The position numbers and the translations under genes were made by a program. DNA of 64,000 nucleotides from Streptomyces anulatus. GTDB lineage: Bacteria > Actinomycetota > Actinomycetes > Streptomycetales > Streptomycetaceae. The stretch covers positions 314,599 to 378,598 of the forward strand of contig NZ_JOEZ01000001.1 of assembly GCF_000721175.1 (NCBI RefSeq), in the 5' to 3' direction. Within the stretch, counting starts at the first letter, position 1. Each line of letters begins with the position of its first letter. The notes under the pieces were generated by a model. It did not search any database, was not told where the DNA came from, and saw only the letters and a list, made by a program, of their open reading frames with translations. Positions 33,793 through 43,201 of this stretch are shown piece after piece.

Positions 33793-35445
33793 GTGCTGAG
33801 CACCATGCAGGACGTACCGCTGACTGTCACCCGCATCCTGCACCACGGGATGACGATTCATGGGAAGTCGCAGGTCACGACCTGGACCGGCGAACCCGAG
33901 CCGCACCGTGTCACCTTCGCCGAGATCGGCGCGCGCGCCACCCGGCTGGCCAATGCGCTCCGCGACGAGCTGGGCGTCGACGGCGACCAGCGGGTGGCCA
34001 CGCTCATGTGGAACAACTCGGCCCATGTCGAGGCCTACCTCGCCATTCCCTCCATGGGGGCCGTGCTCCACACCCTCAACCTCCGGCTGCCGCCCGAGCA
34101 GCTCGCCTGGATCGTCAACCACGCGGACGACAAGGTGGTGATCGTCAACGGCTCGCTGCTGCCGCTCCTCGTGCCGCTGCTGCCCCACCTGCCGAGCATC
34201 GAGCACATCGTCGTGTGCGGGCCGGGGGACCGCTCGGGTCTCGCCGGTGTCGCGCCGCGCGTACACGAGTACGAGGAACTGATCGCGGACCGCCCCACCA
34301 CGTACGACTGGCCGGAGCTGGACGAACGCCAGGCCGCGGCCATGTGCTACACCTCCGGCACCACGGGCGACCCCAAGGGCGTCGTCTACTCGCACCGCTC
34401 GATCTACCTGCACTCGATGCAGGTCAACATGACCGAGTCGATGGGACTGACCGACAAGGACACCACCCTCGTCGTCGTGCCCCAGTTCCATGTGAACGCC
34501 TGGGGCCTGCCGCACGCCACGTTCATGAGCGGCGTCAACATGCTCATGCCGGACCGCTTCCTGCAGCCCGCCCCGCTCGCCGACATGATCGAGCGCGAGC
34601 GCCCGACGCACGCGGCCGCGGTCCCCACCATCTGGCAGGGCCTGCTCGCCGAGGTCACCGCCAACCCGCGCGACCTCACCTCCATGGCCAACGTGACCAT
34701 CGGCGGCGCGGCCTGTCCGCCCTCGCTGATGGAGGCGTACGACAAGCTCGGCGTCCGGCTCTGCCACGCCTGGGGCATGACGGAGACCTCGCCGCTGGGC
34801 ACCATGGCCCACCCGCCCGCCGGGCTGAGCGACGAGGAGCAGTGGCCCTACCGGGTAACCCAGGGCCGTTTCCCCGCCGGGGTCGAGGCGCGGCTGGTCG
34901 GCCCCGGCGGCGAACGCCTTCCGTGGGACGGCGAGTCGGCCGGTGAGCTGGAGGTCCGGGGCCCCTGGATCGCCGCCGCCTACTACGGCGGGGCCGACGG
35001 CGAGCACCTGCGCCCCGAGGACAAGTTCAGCGAGGACGGCTGGCTGAAGACCGGCGACGTCGGCGTGATCAGCACCGACGGCTTCCTCACCCTCACCGAC
35101 CGGGCCAAGGACGTCATCAAGTCGGGCGGCGAGTGGATCTCCAGCGTCGAGCTGGAGAACGCGCTGATGGCCCACCCGGACGTCGCGGAGGCGGCCGTCG
35201 TCGCCGTGCCGGACGAGAAGTGGGGCGAGCGGCCGCTCGCGACCGTCGTGCTCAAGGAGGGCGCCGCGGAAACCGACTACGAGGCGCTGAAGTCGTTCCT
35301 CGCCGAGTCGGGCATCGCCAAGTGGCAGCTGCCGGAGCGCTGGTCGGTGATCGACGCCGTGCCGAAGACGAGCGTCGGCAAGTTCGACAAGAAGGTGATC
35401 CGCAAGCAGTACGCGGAAGGCGAGCTGGACGTCACCCAGCTCTGA
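33793..35445 (+). CDS. Long-chain fatty-acid (acyl) CoA ligase, AMP-forming
   Basis: 550 residues from GTG at 33793, GGAGG 5 bp upstream. Adenylation motifs: [18 protein letters not shown] (P-loop), [41 protein letters not shown] and the C-terminal catalytic Lys in [10 protein letters not shown]. Full length. It may activate a sterol or fatty-acid side chain for the upstream operon, but it has its own promoter region and palindrome. The stop codon is embedded in a 15-bp tandem repeat. Confidence 0.93.
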   Translation: MLSTMQDVPLTVTRILHHGMTIHGKSQVTTWTGEPEPHRVTFAEIGARATRLANALRDELGVDGDQRVATLMWNNSAHVEAYLAIPSMGAVLHTLNLRLPPEQLAWIVNHADDKVVIVNGSLLPLLVPLLPHLPSIEHIVVCGPGDRSGLAGVAPRVHEYEELIADRPTTYDWPELDERQAAAMCYTSGTTGDPKGVVYSHRSIYLHSMQVNMTESMGLTDKDTTLVVVPQFHVNAWGLPHATFMSGVNMLMPDRFLQPAPLADMIERERPTHAAAVPTIWQGLLAEVTANPRDLTSMANVTIGGAACPPSLMEAYDKLGVRLCHAWGMTETSPLGTMAHPPAGLSDEEQWPYRVTQGRFPAGVEARLVGPGGERLPWDGESAGELEVRGPWIAAAYYGGADGEHLRPEDKFSEDGWLKTGDVGVISTDGFLTLTDRAKDVIKSGGEWISSVELENALMAHPDVAEAAVVAVPDEKWGERPLATVVLKEGAAETDYEALKSFLAESGIAKWQLPERWSVIDAVPKTSVGKFDKKVIRKQYAEGELDVTQL

Positions 35446-35498
35446 CCCTTCGGGCTCTGACGCTTCGAGGTCTGACGCTTCGGGCTCTGACGCTTCGG
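35439..35498 (+). repeat. 15-bp tandem repeat spanning the ligase stop codon
   Basis: Four units of GCTCTGACGCTTCGG type (first and second with one to two changes) plus a partial fifth. The ligase TGA at 35443 lies in unit 1. Units 2-4 place further TGA codons at 35458, 35473 and 35488, all in the same frame. Confidence 0.9.
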
Positions 35499-35514
35499 GC
35501 TCTTCGAGCCGCAC

Positions 35515-35528
35515 GTTTCACGTGAAAC
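35515..35528. promoter_or_regulatory. parS: parS, ParB-binding centromere site
   Basis: GTTTCACGTGAAAC is a perfect match to the 14-bp Streptomyces parS consensus. It is intergenic, between the convergent ligase and PAS-protein genes, and touches the terminator by one base. Streptomyces chromosomes carry about two dozen parS sites clustered near oriC, so this places the window in the origin-proximal region. Confidence 0.9.
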
Positions 35529-35570
35529 AGGGCGGGGGCGGTACGGGATTCCCGTGCCGCCCCCGCCCTG
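35528..35570. terminator. Bidirectional terminator between convergent genes
   Basis: 20-bp stem (35528-35547 with 35551-35570, one G-T pair) with an ATT loop. It serves the ligase gene on the left and the PAS-protein gene on the right, whose stop is at 35583. Confidence 0.88.
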
Positions 35571-35582
35571 TCGCTGGCGCGG

Positions 35583-38500
35583 TCAGTTGGTGCCGATCTT
35601 CGCCAGCAGGTCGACGATCCGGGACTGGACCTCGTCGCTGGTCGATCGTTCCGCCAGGAAGAGGACGGTTTCGCCCGATGTGAGCCGAGGCAGCTCCGCA
35701 GGGTCCATCCCGGCCGAGGTGTAGACGACCAGCGGGGTGCGGTTCAACTGCCCGTTGGCCCGCAGCCAGTCGATGATCCCGGCGCGCCGGCGACGTACCT
35801 GCATCAGGTCCATCACCACGAGGTTCGGCCGCATCCGGCCCGCCAGGTCGACGGCCTCGCTGTCCGTCGCGGCGCGCGCCACCTGCATTCCGCGCCGCTC
35901 CAGGGTCTGCGTCAGCGCCACCGCGATCTCCTCGTGCTCCTCGATCAGGAGCACCCGCGAGGGATGCTGCTCGCTGTCGCGCGGGGCCAGCGCCTTGAGC
36001 AGGACGGCCGGGTCGGCTCCGTACGCCGCTTCCCGGGTCGCCTGTCCCAGACCGGCGGTGACCAGCACCGGAACCTCGGCCGCGACGGCCGCCTGGCGCA
36101 GCGACTGCAACGCGGTACGGGTGATGGGGCCGGTCAGCGGGTCGACGAAGAGCGCGGCGGGGAACGCGGCGATCTGGGCGTCGACCTCCTCGCGGGAGTT
36201 CACGATCACCGGACGGTAGCCCCGGTCGCTGAGCGCCTGCTGGGTCGGCACGTCGGGTGCCGGCCAGACCAGCAGTCGGCGCGGGTTGTCCAGCGGCTCG
36301 GGCGGCATTTCGTCGTCGACCGGGTGCGGGTGCGGACGGTTGGCCACCTCGACCGCGCCCCCGGGCCCGTCGAGCGGCTCGGGCCCCTCGGCCCCCTCGT
36401 CGGGTGCTCCTATGGCGTACGCGCGCCCCTCCGCGATGGGCGGCGCGAGTAGCTGCCCCTCGCCGTAGGCGCCGGGCCCGCCCTGTGCCGGCTGACCCGG
36501 TTGGCCGGTCTCCTGCGCCGGGCCCTGGGGCGGGGCCGGGTTCCGGTTCGGGTTCGGGTTCGGGGGAGATCCGGGCACGGAAACGGGCGCGGGAGTGCCC
36601 GGCCGTTCCTGCTGGGGCGGGGCGTGCTGGCCGCCGGCGGTCGGGGCCGGGGCGCGGTCGCCCTCCGGCGGGGCGGCGAGCTTGCGCCGCCGGCCGGCCC
36701 CGCCCAAGCTCTGATGCGGCTGGTTCTGCGGGTGCGCGAGGTGCTGGGCGAACGGCACGCCCTGGCCCAGCGTCCGCACGCTGAAGGCCCTGCCCTGCGT
36801 CGAGTCGGGGTTGCTGCCGTCCGGCATCGGCTCCTCGGCGGGCAGCGGCTGCCGCCGCGCGTCCGGGGCCGTGCCGCCCGCGTCACCGTCGGCCGGGTGC
36901 GCGACGGCGGCGACGCCGGTGGTGTGGGCGGTCTGCCCGGTGTCGCCCCAGGAGGCGCTCTCCGGCGCCGGGCCCGGAGCCTGCGGGAGGCCGCCGTCGG
37001 GCGGGCCGGGAAGGTGGTGCGGACCGGGAGCGGCCGGGAAGCCCTGCCCGGAGGTTCCGTCCGCCTGCGCGCCGGGGTGCGCCGGGGCGACGGGGTGCGC
37101 CTGCGGAGGCGTGTGACCGGCCTCCGGTGCGGTTCGCGTGTGGTGCCCGGTCGCCTCGTCACCGGGGCCCGCCGGGGCGTCGGGGGCGATCGGCGCCCGG
37201 TCCGCGTCGGCCGGCGGCAGGGCGAAGGCCGTCCGCGGACCGGTTTCGGCGGCGGTGCGCTCCTGGGCGGCGGCCAGCGCGCGCCGGGCCCGCCGGCCTC
37301 CGGGCTGCTGGCTTCCGGGCTGCTGGGCAGGCTCCGCGCCCGGGTGGCCGCCGCTCCCGCCGCTTCCGGACGCGAGGGCGGGGAGGGCGAGGTTCTCACC
37401 TTCCCGACGGGCCCGCCGTCCGGCGGGCGGAACGGGCTGCTGCGGGTCCACCGGGACGCCCTGGGGCGGCACGGTCTGCCCGAGCTGCGGACGGCCGCCG
37501 CCCTGGGCGTTCTCCGCCGCGGTGACGACCGAACCCTCGGAGGGTGCCGAGGAGGACGCCGCGGACGGGGCGGAGGTCAGGGCCAGTGCCTGACGCTGCG
37601 GTGGCTGAGGCTGCTGCTGTGCAGAGCCCCCGGTGTCCACCGGAACCGCGCCCGCGCCCGGGGCCTGAGCCTCGGCCGGGCTGGGACGGCCGCGCCGCCG
37701 CCCGGAGCCCTCGCCCTGCTGGGCGGGGATCAGTTCGGGGGCCTGCTGCCCCTCGGGCGCGGCCGGTCCACGGCGCGCCCGCCGCCGCCCGGTCGGCTCG
37801 GCGGCCGGACGGTCCTCCGGAGCGGGAGCAGGAGCGGCAGCGGGTTCGACAGCGGCAGCCACGGCACCGGCCTCGCCACCGCCCGTGCTCTCCGGCGTAC
37901 CAGGCGTACCACCGGGGCTGTCCAGGAACGCGTCGGTGGAGGACCTGCGCGCCCGGCGCCGACCGCCACTGGTGACGCCCGGCGCTCCAAGGCCTTCGGG
38001 CGACGAGGACGCGACGGGTGCGGGCTCCGGCAGCGGGGCGTTCCCGTCCGCCTCCGGGGGCGCGATCGTGCCGGAAGCGGCGCCGACGGGCAGGTCGAGC
38101 ACGTACGCGCTGCCGCTCATCCCCGGCATCTCGTGCGTCTGGAGGACCCCGCCGTGCGCCCGGACGATGCCGCGCACGATCGGCTCGTGCACCGGGTCGC
38201 CCCCGGCGAACGGCCCGCGCACCTCGATCCGCACGACGTCACCGCGCTGGGCGGCGGCCACGACCACCGTGGAGTCGACATAGCCGCCCCCGGGCGCGGC
38301 CCGGGTCTTGCCGGTCGAATCGACACCGCAGACGTCCGCGACGAGATGGGCGATGGCGGTCGCCAGCTGACGCGCGTCGACCTCGGCCTCGATCGGCGGG
38401 GCGTGCACGGCGAACTGGGCGCGCCCGGGCCCGATCAGCTCGACCGCCCCGTCGATCCCGCCGGTCACGATCCCTTCGATCATGGCGGGGACCTTGTGCA

Positions 38501-39722
38501 GCCCCTCCACGCCCGTGTCGAGGCGCTGGTAGCCCAGCACGTTGTCGACGAGGGTGGTCATCCGGGCGTACCCGGCGGCCAGGTGGTGCAGGATCTGGTT
38601 CGCCTCCGGCCACAGCTGACCGGCCGGGTCGGCGGCCAGCGTGGACAGCTCGCCGCGCAGCTCCTCCAGGGGCCCGCGCAGTGAACCGCCGAGGACGGCG
38701 GTGAGCTGGGAGTGCCGGGCGCCCAGGGAGGCGAGCAGCTCGGCCTGTCCCTCGACCTCGGCGGCGTACCGCTCGGTCCGGTCGGCGAGCTCGGTGGCGT
38801 GGGCCTCCTCCAGCGCCTCCAGTTCGGCGGCGTGCGCTTCCTTGAGCGCGGTGACCTCGGCGGAGTGGCTCGTGGTCAGCTCGGCGACGACGCTCTTGTG
38901 CTGGGCGGACAGCTCCTCGTACGGCCGGCGGTCGGTGAACGTCATCACCGCGCCGACGAGCTGGTCCCCGTCGCGTACCGGCGCGGTCGTGAGGTCCACC
39001 GGCACCTGTGCGCCGCTCTTGGACCACAGGACCTGCCCGCGCACCCGGTGCTTGCGCCCCGACTTGAGGGTGTCGGCGAGCGGGGAGTCCTCGTACGGGA
39101 ACGGCTCGCCCTCCGCCCGCGAGTGCAGGATCAGCGGGTGCAGCTCCTGGCCGCCGAGGTCGCTGGCCCGGAAGCCGAGGATCTGTGCGGCGGCGGGGTT
39201 GACGAGGACGACGCGCCCGTCGGTGTCCGTGCCGACGACGCCCTCGGAGGCGGCCCGCAGGATCATCTCGGTCTGGCGCTGCGAACGGGCCAGCTCCGCC
39301 TCGGTGTCGACGGTGCCGGAGAGGTCCCGCACCACGAGCATGAGCAGCTCGTCGCCGGTGTAGCTGGAGTGGATGTCGTTGTACGCGGCCTGCCCGCTGT
39401 CGAGGGTCGCGCTGGTGACCTCGACGGGGTACTCGCGCCCGTCGGTGCGCCGTGCGGTCATCCGCGTCGGCTTGGTCCTGCCCTGCTCGTCCGCAGCCTC
39501 GGGCCGGCGCATCGAACCCGGGATCAGCTTGGAGTCGAACTCCGGCAGCAGATCGAGCAGTCCGCGACCGACGAGCGCGGTGCCCGGGGTCTCGAACATC
39601 TCGAGTGCGATGGCGTTGGCGTTGACGACCGTGCCGTTGCAATTGACGAGCAGAAGCCCGTCAGGAAGGGCATCGAGTATGGCTGCGAGGCGAGCAGTGC
39701 CTCGGGATGGCCTGCTGCTCAC
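35583..39722 (-). CDS. Large PAS-PAS-HK-like-receiver regulatory protein with disordered linker
   Basis: 1379 residues from GTG at 39722; no membrane segment. Two PAS domains (about 8-125 and 145-265) precede a coiled coil (about 270-335). A histidine-kinase-like region follows in which the H box reads GGSLRGPLEEL with no His, and the ATPase N and G boxes are degenerate. Residues about 570-1120 are Pro/Gly/Ala/Gln-rich with repeated basic motifs (RRRARRSS, RRRARRGP, RRRGRPSP, RRARREGE, RRARRALA, RRRKLAAP). The C-terminus has a pseudo-receiver and a receiver with VVMDLM Asp but no conserved Lys. Probably a signalling scaffold, not an active kinase. Confidence 0.82.
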   Translation of the reverse strand: MSSRPSRGTARLAAILDALPDGLLLVNCNGTVVNANAIALEMFETPGTALVGRGLLDLLPEFDSKLIPGSMRRPEAADEQGRTKPTRMTARRTDGREYPVEVTSATLDSGQAAYNDIHSSYTGDELLMLVVRDLSGTVDTEAELARSQRQTEMILRAASEGVVGTDTDGRVVLVNPAAAQILGFRASDLGGQELHPLILHSRAEGEPFPYEDSPLADTLKSGRKHRVRGQVLWSKSGAQVPVDLTTAPVRDGDQLVGAVMTFTDRRPYEELSAQHKSVVAELTTSHSAEVTALKEAHAAELEALEEAHATELADRTERYAAEVEGQAELLASLGARHSQLTAVLGGSLRGPLEELRGELSTLAADPAGQLWPEANQILHHLAAGYARMTTLVDNVLGYQRLDTGVEGLHKVPAMIEGIVTGGIDGAVELIGPGRAQFAVHAPPIEAEVDARQLATAIAHLVADVCGVDSTGKTRAAPGGGYVDSTVVVAAAQRGDVVRIEVRGPFAGGDPVHEPIVRGIVRAHGGVLQTHEMPGMSGSAYVLDLPVGAASGTIAPPEADGNAPLPEPAPVASSSPEGLGAPGVTSGGRRRARRSSTDAFLDSPGGTPGTPESTGGGEAGAVAAAVEPAAAPAPAPEDRPAAEPTGRRRARRGPAAPEGQQAPELIPAQQGEGSGRRRGRPSPAEAQAPGAGAVPVDTGGSAQQQPQPPQRQALALTSAPSAASSSAPSEGSVVTAAENAQGGGRPQLGQTVPPQGVPVDPQQPVPPAGRRARREGENLALPALASGSGGSGGHPGAEPAQQPGSQQPGGRRARRALAAAQERTAAETGPRTAFALPPADADRAPIAPDAPAGPGDEATGHHTRTAPEAGHTPPQAHPVAPAHPGAQADGTSGQGFPAAPGPHHLPGPPDGGLPQAPGPAPESASWGDTGQTAHTTGVAAVAHPADGDAGGTAPDARRQPLPAEEPMPDGSNPDSTQGRAFSVRTLGQGVPFAQHLAHPQNQPHQSLGGAGRRRKLAAPPEGDRAPAPTAGGQHAPPQQERPGTPAPVSVPGSPPNPNPNRNPAPPQGPAQETGQPGQPAQGGPGAYGEGQLLAPPIAEGRAYAIGAPDEGAEGPEPLDGPGGAVEVANRPHPHPVDDEMPPEPLDNPRRLLVWPAPDVPTQQALSDRGYRPVIVNSREEVDAQIAAFPAALFVDPLTGPITRTALQSLRQAAVAAEVPVLVTAGLGQATREAAYGADPAVLLKALAPRDSEQHPSRVLLIEEHEEIAVALTQTLERRGMQVARAATDSEAVDLAGRMRPNLVVMDLMQVRRRRAGIIDWLRANGQLNRTPLVVYTSAGMDPAELPRLTSGETVLFLAERSTSDEVQSRIVDLLAKIGTN

Positions 39723-39900
39723 GACGACGCTTCCTCCCTGATTACCGCACCTTGCCGACAGCGGGCCCCATCTTGCCCCTCGGGCGGCAGACTGTCACGG
39801 GAGGAGTCTAAGGGCAGGGGAGGCCCCGGGGGCGGCGGATGAGGGGGAGCTCTCACCAAGGTTCTGTGCGCGGGGTGTACGCCGCGGGCCCATGACGTGA

Positions 39901-39932
39901 GCGTCCGCGCACCCCGTGACGTGCGCGGACGC
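39901..39932. terminator. Hairpin in the gap between PAS-protein and inhibitor genes
   Basis: Perfect 12-bp inverted repeat (39901-39912 with 39921-39932, loop 8) 84 bp past the stop of the leftward inhibitor gene. It may end that transcript before the PAS-protein promoter. The rest of 39723-40015 shows no gene. Confidence 0.55.
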
Positions 39933-40015
39933 GCGGCGCGACGCTCCATCCCGGGCACCGGGGAAGCACCCCCGGCCCTCGCCCGGGCGAACGCCTTCAC
40001 GCCGTGACCGACGGA

Positions 40016-40594
40016 CTATCGAACATCCGGGAGCACCGGCACGAGGCTGTTCCAGCGCGCGATCTCGCATCCGTCGCGGCGGCTCGCGGTGGTGTCCACG
40101 GCCCGGCCCTCCCAGGTGCCCACGATGCGGGCGGTGGCGTCGCCGCCGTGGATCATCGTGCACATCGTGCCCTCGGGGGTCGCCCGGAACAGCTCCTGCC
40201 GCCCGGCCCGGGTGGCGCCGGCCTCCGCCAGCCGGTCACAGGCGGCCTGCCCCCGCGGGTGGCTGCCCCCGGTGGGTCCGCACTCCAGCTCGAAGGTGCC
40301 GTCGGCCCCGGCGACCCCGGTGTTCTCGACGCTCACGGTGAGCCGCGTCAGCACCTCGTCGGCCTCACCGGAGCCCGTGCCCTGCCCGCCGTCCAGGAAC
40401 CCGGGCAGCGACGGGACGGGCAGGGGGAGCGGCCCGAGGGCGGGCCGGGCGGCGGCGAACGGGCCGGTGGTGGGCACGGCGGAGAGCACCGGACCGGAGG
40501 ACGCGGGCCCGGAGGCGGTGGCGATGGACGCCGGCACGGCGGTGGCGAGCGCGGCGAGCGAGACGACGGCGGTGAGGGCGAGACGGCGCGGCAT
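40016..40594 (-). CDS. SSI-family (subtilisin inhibitor-like) secreted protein
   Basis: 192 residues from ATG at 40594, GGAG upstream. Sec signal peptide followed by a Pro/Gly/Ala-rich segment of about 50 residues, then the SSI domain. Its features are ELECGPTGGSHPRGQAACDRL, the reactive-site loop TMCTM-IHGG (Met at P1, as in classical SSI), GTWEGRAVD and DGCEIARWNS. Four Cys in SSI positions would give both disulfides. The long N-terminal extension is unusual; classical SSI starts shortly after the signal. Likely inhibits an extracellular subtilisin-like protease. Confidence 0.88.
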   Translation of the reverse strand: MPRRLALTAVVSLAALATAVPASIATASGPASSGPVLSAVPTTGPFAAARPALGPLPLPVPSLPGFLDGGQGTGSGEADEVLTRLTVSVENTGVAGADGTFELECGPTGGSHPRGQAACDRLAEAGATRAGRQELFRATPEGTMCTMIHGGDATARIVGTWEGRAVDTTASRRDGCEIARWNSLVPVLPDVR

Positions 40595-40882
40595 GAGGAA
40601 GCTCCAGGATCTCTGCGGCACGGTCGGCCACGGCGGCCACGGACGGACTCGGGCCCGCCCCGGCACGACGGCTGACGGACGGCTGACTGGCGACGACGAC
40701 TGACGAAAGACCGCGGTCCCCACCCCTCTCTAACGCGCGCCACGCCCGGACGTTGCGCCACCACGCCGAACTGCTTTGCCCTGGCCCCCGGAGGCCTAGT
40801 AACGTGAGCGGCGATTGGTGGCACGGCGCTCGACTGTGTCATCATCTGCACGCACCACTCGCGTCCGCGCGAGCAGTGTGGA

Positions 40883-40973
40883 GGAGGCGTCGCCTAGTCC
40901 GGTCTATGGCGCCGCACTGCTAATGCGGTTTGGGTCTTAAAGCCCATCGAGGGTTCAAATCCCTCCGCCTCCG
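40883..40973 (+). tRNA. tRNA-Ser (anticodon GCU)
   Basis: 91-nt class II tRNA. Acceptor GGAGGCG pairs with CGCCTCC (40966-40972), discriminator G. Anticodon loop CTGCTAA, long variable arm, T-loop GTTCAAATC. CCA not encoded. Confidence 0.97.
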
Positions 40974-40980
40974 CTCCATC

Positions 40981-41013
40981 CCGAAGCCCCGTGCCCCTGG
41001 CGCGGGGCTTCGG
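40981..41013. terminator. Terminator after tRNA-Ser(GCU)
   Basis: Perfect 11-bp inverted repeat (40981-40991 with 41003-41013). Confidence 0.85.
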
Positions 41014-41200
41014 TCGTTCCGGGGCGCGCGAGGGCGCGGAGGGTGAGCCGGGGCCGGTCGGGGAGGGTGGCCGAGAAGGGCCTCAAGAGGCTGTTTCCGC
41101 AGGTCGGCAGCGGTGCGGCTAATGGATTTCGCGTCACGGCGCAGGTCATGTAATGTTGTTCTCGCAACGCCGACCGGGAAGAAAAAGCCCGGAACGCCAA

Positions 41201-41273
41201 GCACTCGTAGCTTAACGGATAGAGCATCTGACTACGGATCAGAAGGTTGCAGGTTCGAATCCTGCCGAGTGCA
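41201..41273 (+). tRNA. tRNA-Arg (anticodon ACG)
   Basis: 73-nt tRNA. Acceptor GCACTCG pairs with CGAGTGC, discriminator A. Anticodon loop CTACGGA; the A34 is expected to be edited to inosine. CCA not encoded. A -10-like TAATGT at 41151-41156 with TTTCGC 18 bp upstream lies about 45 bp before the tRNA. Confidence 0.97.
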
Positions 41274-41282
41274 CAGCAGGCC

Positions 41283-41314
41283 AGAGGCCCCCAGGAGAAA
41301 TCCCGGGGGCCTCT
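41283..41314. terminator. Terminator after tRNA-Arg
   Basis: 10-bp inverted repeat AGAGGCCCCC / GGGGGCCTCT (41283-41292 with 41305-41314). Confidence 0.85.
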
Positions 41315-41387
41315 CGCGTTCTCTCCTCGATCCTCCACGGTGGGCGGTGGCGAGCCGCCCTGCGCCCCCTCGTTAGGCTCCACGCTC

Positions 41388-41960
41388 ATGGAAACCAGGG
41401 GCGGGGACGCGTTCGCGTCGGACACGGACACCGGCACGGGAGCGGACGTGGTGTTCGTCTACCGGCCGGCGGTCGAGGACTTCGAAGAGGCGCTTCGTGC
41501 GCGTGCGTTGCGGACATGGGCGGGGCGGCTGCAGGCGATGACGGTGCCGGTGGCGTCGGTCGGTGCTCTGGCTGTTCTCGGGGTGGTCGTCGGTATGTCG
41601 GCACCCGTGCTGAGCGTCGCGCTCGTGCTCTGTGCGGCCATCGTGTCCTGGGGCACCCTGCGGGCGCTGCGCACCCAGGCCCGACAGCTGTTCAGCGTGG
41701 TGGAGCCGTACGGGCAGTGCCGCATGGTGGCCGATGAGCGCGGCGCGGTCAGTACCGGCGAGCGGGTGTCCTTCACGTTCGAGTGGGCGGTGCACCGGGG
41801 GTATCTGGAGACCGCCAGCCTCTTCGTGCTGCTCGGCGGTGAGCGCTCGGCCGGTATCGCGGTGCTGCCGAAGAGGGGCGCCCAGGGCCCTGAGGACGTG
41901 GAGCGCCTCAGGGGGATCCTGGACCGGAACCTCACGCCGCTTCAGCGGCAGCGGCTGTAG
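41388..41960 (+). CDS. YcxB-like membrane protein
   Basis: 190 residues from ATG at 41388. N-terminal cytoplasmic region, two adjacent membrane helices (about 50-90), then a YcxB-type C-terminal domain (SFTFEWAVHRGYLETASLFVLLG and AVLPKRG). A -10-like TAGGCT at 41374-41379 sits so close to the ATG that a leaderless mRNA is likely. The 3' end overlaps the convergent oxidoreductase gene by 29 bp. Function unknown. Confidence 0.8.
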   Translation: METRGGDAFASDTDTGTGADVVFVYRPAVEDFEEALRARALRTWAGRLQAMTVPVASVGALAVLGVVVGMSAPVLSVALVLCAAIVSWGTLRALRTQARQLFSVVEPYGQCRMVADERGAVSTGERVSFTFEWAVHRGYLETASLFVLLGGERSAGIAVLPKRGAQGPEDVERLRGILDRNLTPLQRQRL

Positions 41961-43143
41961 CGCCCGCCCGCGCCGGCGTCGTCGTGGTCCGGCGGCGGCG
42001 GGTCGGCAGGCCCAGGGTCGGGTTGGCGACGCCCCAGGCCGCGCCCTTGCAGACCAGTTCCTTGTAGAAGGCGGCCAGGCGGCCGGTGAGGGCTGCGCTG
42101 ACGGCCCGGTCGTCGGCGGTGACGTACTGGATCAGGCCCTCCTTGCGGCCGAGGGAGACGCACTGGTTGAAGTAGCGGGCCGAGATCGTCGGGAGCTTGC
42201 CGCCGGTGAGGCGGGCCGCGATGGCGTCGGCGGCCTGCCAGGCGGTGGGGACGCCCGAGGCGCACGACATGCGCAGCGGCTTGTCGCCGGGGCCTGCCGC
42301 CAGGGCCGCGTCGCCGATGGCGTACACGTCCGGGTGCGAGGTCGAGCGCATGGTGGCGTCAACCATGATCTGGCCGTTGCCGGCGGTCTCCAACGCGGTG
42401 GCGCGGGCGATGGGGTGGACGGCGAAGCCGGTCGTCCAGACCGTGATCGCGGCCGGGATGTCGCCCTCGGTGGTGGTGACGCGGCCGGCCTCCACGGCGG
42501 TGACGGCGGTGTGTTCGTGTGCGGTGATCCGCAGGCCGGTGAAGACCTTCCGCAGGTGGCGGGCGCCCTTGGGGGAGAGCCAGTCGCCCAGTCCGCCCCG
42601 GGCGACCAGGGCCACGTCGAGGTCCGGGCGGGTCTCGGCGATCTCCGTGGCGGCCTCCACGCCGGTGAGGCCGCCGCCGACGACGACCACGGGTCCGCCG
42701 GGGGCGAGCGCGGCCAGGCGGTCGCGCAGGCGCTGGGCCCCGGGGCGGCCGGCGATCTCGTGGGCGTGCTCGGCGGTGCCGGGGACGCCCTGGGTGTTCC
42801 AGGCGCTGCCGAGGGCGTACACGAGGGTGTCGTACTCCAGGTCTTCCGGCTCCCCGGCTCCGTCCGGGGCGGTGACGGTCACCGTTCGGCGGTCGACGTC
42901 GATCCCGGTGACCTTCGCGAGCTTCAGCCGGACGCCCGTGCCGGCGAACATCTCGCGGAAGGGCCGGGGGCGGAGGTCCTGGCCCGCCGCCAGCTGGTGC
43001 ATCCGGACGCGCTCGACGAAGTCCGGTTCGGTGTTGACGAGGGTGAGGGAGACGTCCTCGCTCCGCAGCCGCCTGGCGAGGCGTCCGACGGCAGTCGCTC
43101 CGGTGTAACCGGCTCCGATGACGATGATGCGGTGCTGCTGCAT
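41932..43143 (-). CDS. FAD/NAD(P)-dependent oxidoreductase (NDH-2-like), ECF41 partner
   Basis: 403 residues. FAD-binding IIVIGAGYTGATAVGRL at the N-terminus, second dinucleotide site VVVVGGGLTGVEAA (about 165), and the FAD ribityl motif DVYAIGDAAL (about 285). Resembles NADH dehydrogenase-like proteins but lacks a membrane anchor. It lies directly downstream of an ECF41 sigma gene; such sigma factors characteristically neighbour a carboxymuconolactone decarboxylase, oxidoreductase or epimerase. Substrate unknown. Confidence 0.9.
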   Translation of the reverse strand: MQQHRIIVIGAGYTGATAVGRLARRLRSEDVSLTLVNTEPDFVERVRMHQLAAGQDLRPRPFREMFAGTGVRLKLAKVTGIDVDRRTVTVTAPDGAGEPEDLEYDTLVYALGSAWNTQGVPGTAEHAHEIAGRPGAQRLRDRLAALAPGGPVVVVGGGLTGVEAATEIAETRPDLDVALVARGGLGDWLSPKGARHLRKVFTGLRITAHEHTAVTAVEAGRVTTTEGDIPAAITVWTTGFAVHPIARATALETAGNGQIMVDATMRSTSHPDVYAIGDAALAAGPGDKPLRMSCASGVPTAWQAADAIAARLTGGKLPTISARYFNQCVSLGRKEGLIQYVTADDRAVSAALTGRLAAFYKELVCKGAAWGVANPTLGLPTRRRRTTTTPARAGATAAAAEAA

Positions 43144-43201
43144 GTCCTGGCTCCTGTCTCACGAGGTTTCGCCCCTTGAACCGGGCAGCCCGTCGTTTCC
43201 T

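Noticed and set aside
36501..38684. 727-codon open frame antisense to the PAS protein
   Set aside because: Arg/Gly/Leu-rich artefact of GC skew in the disordered-linker region; no ribosome binding site or domain.
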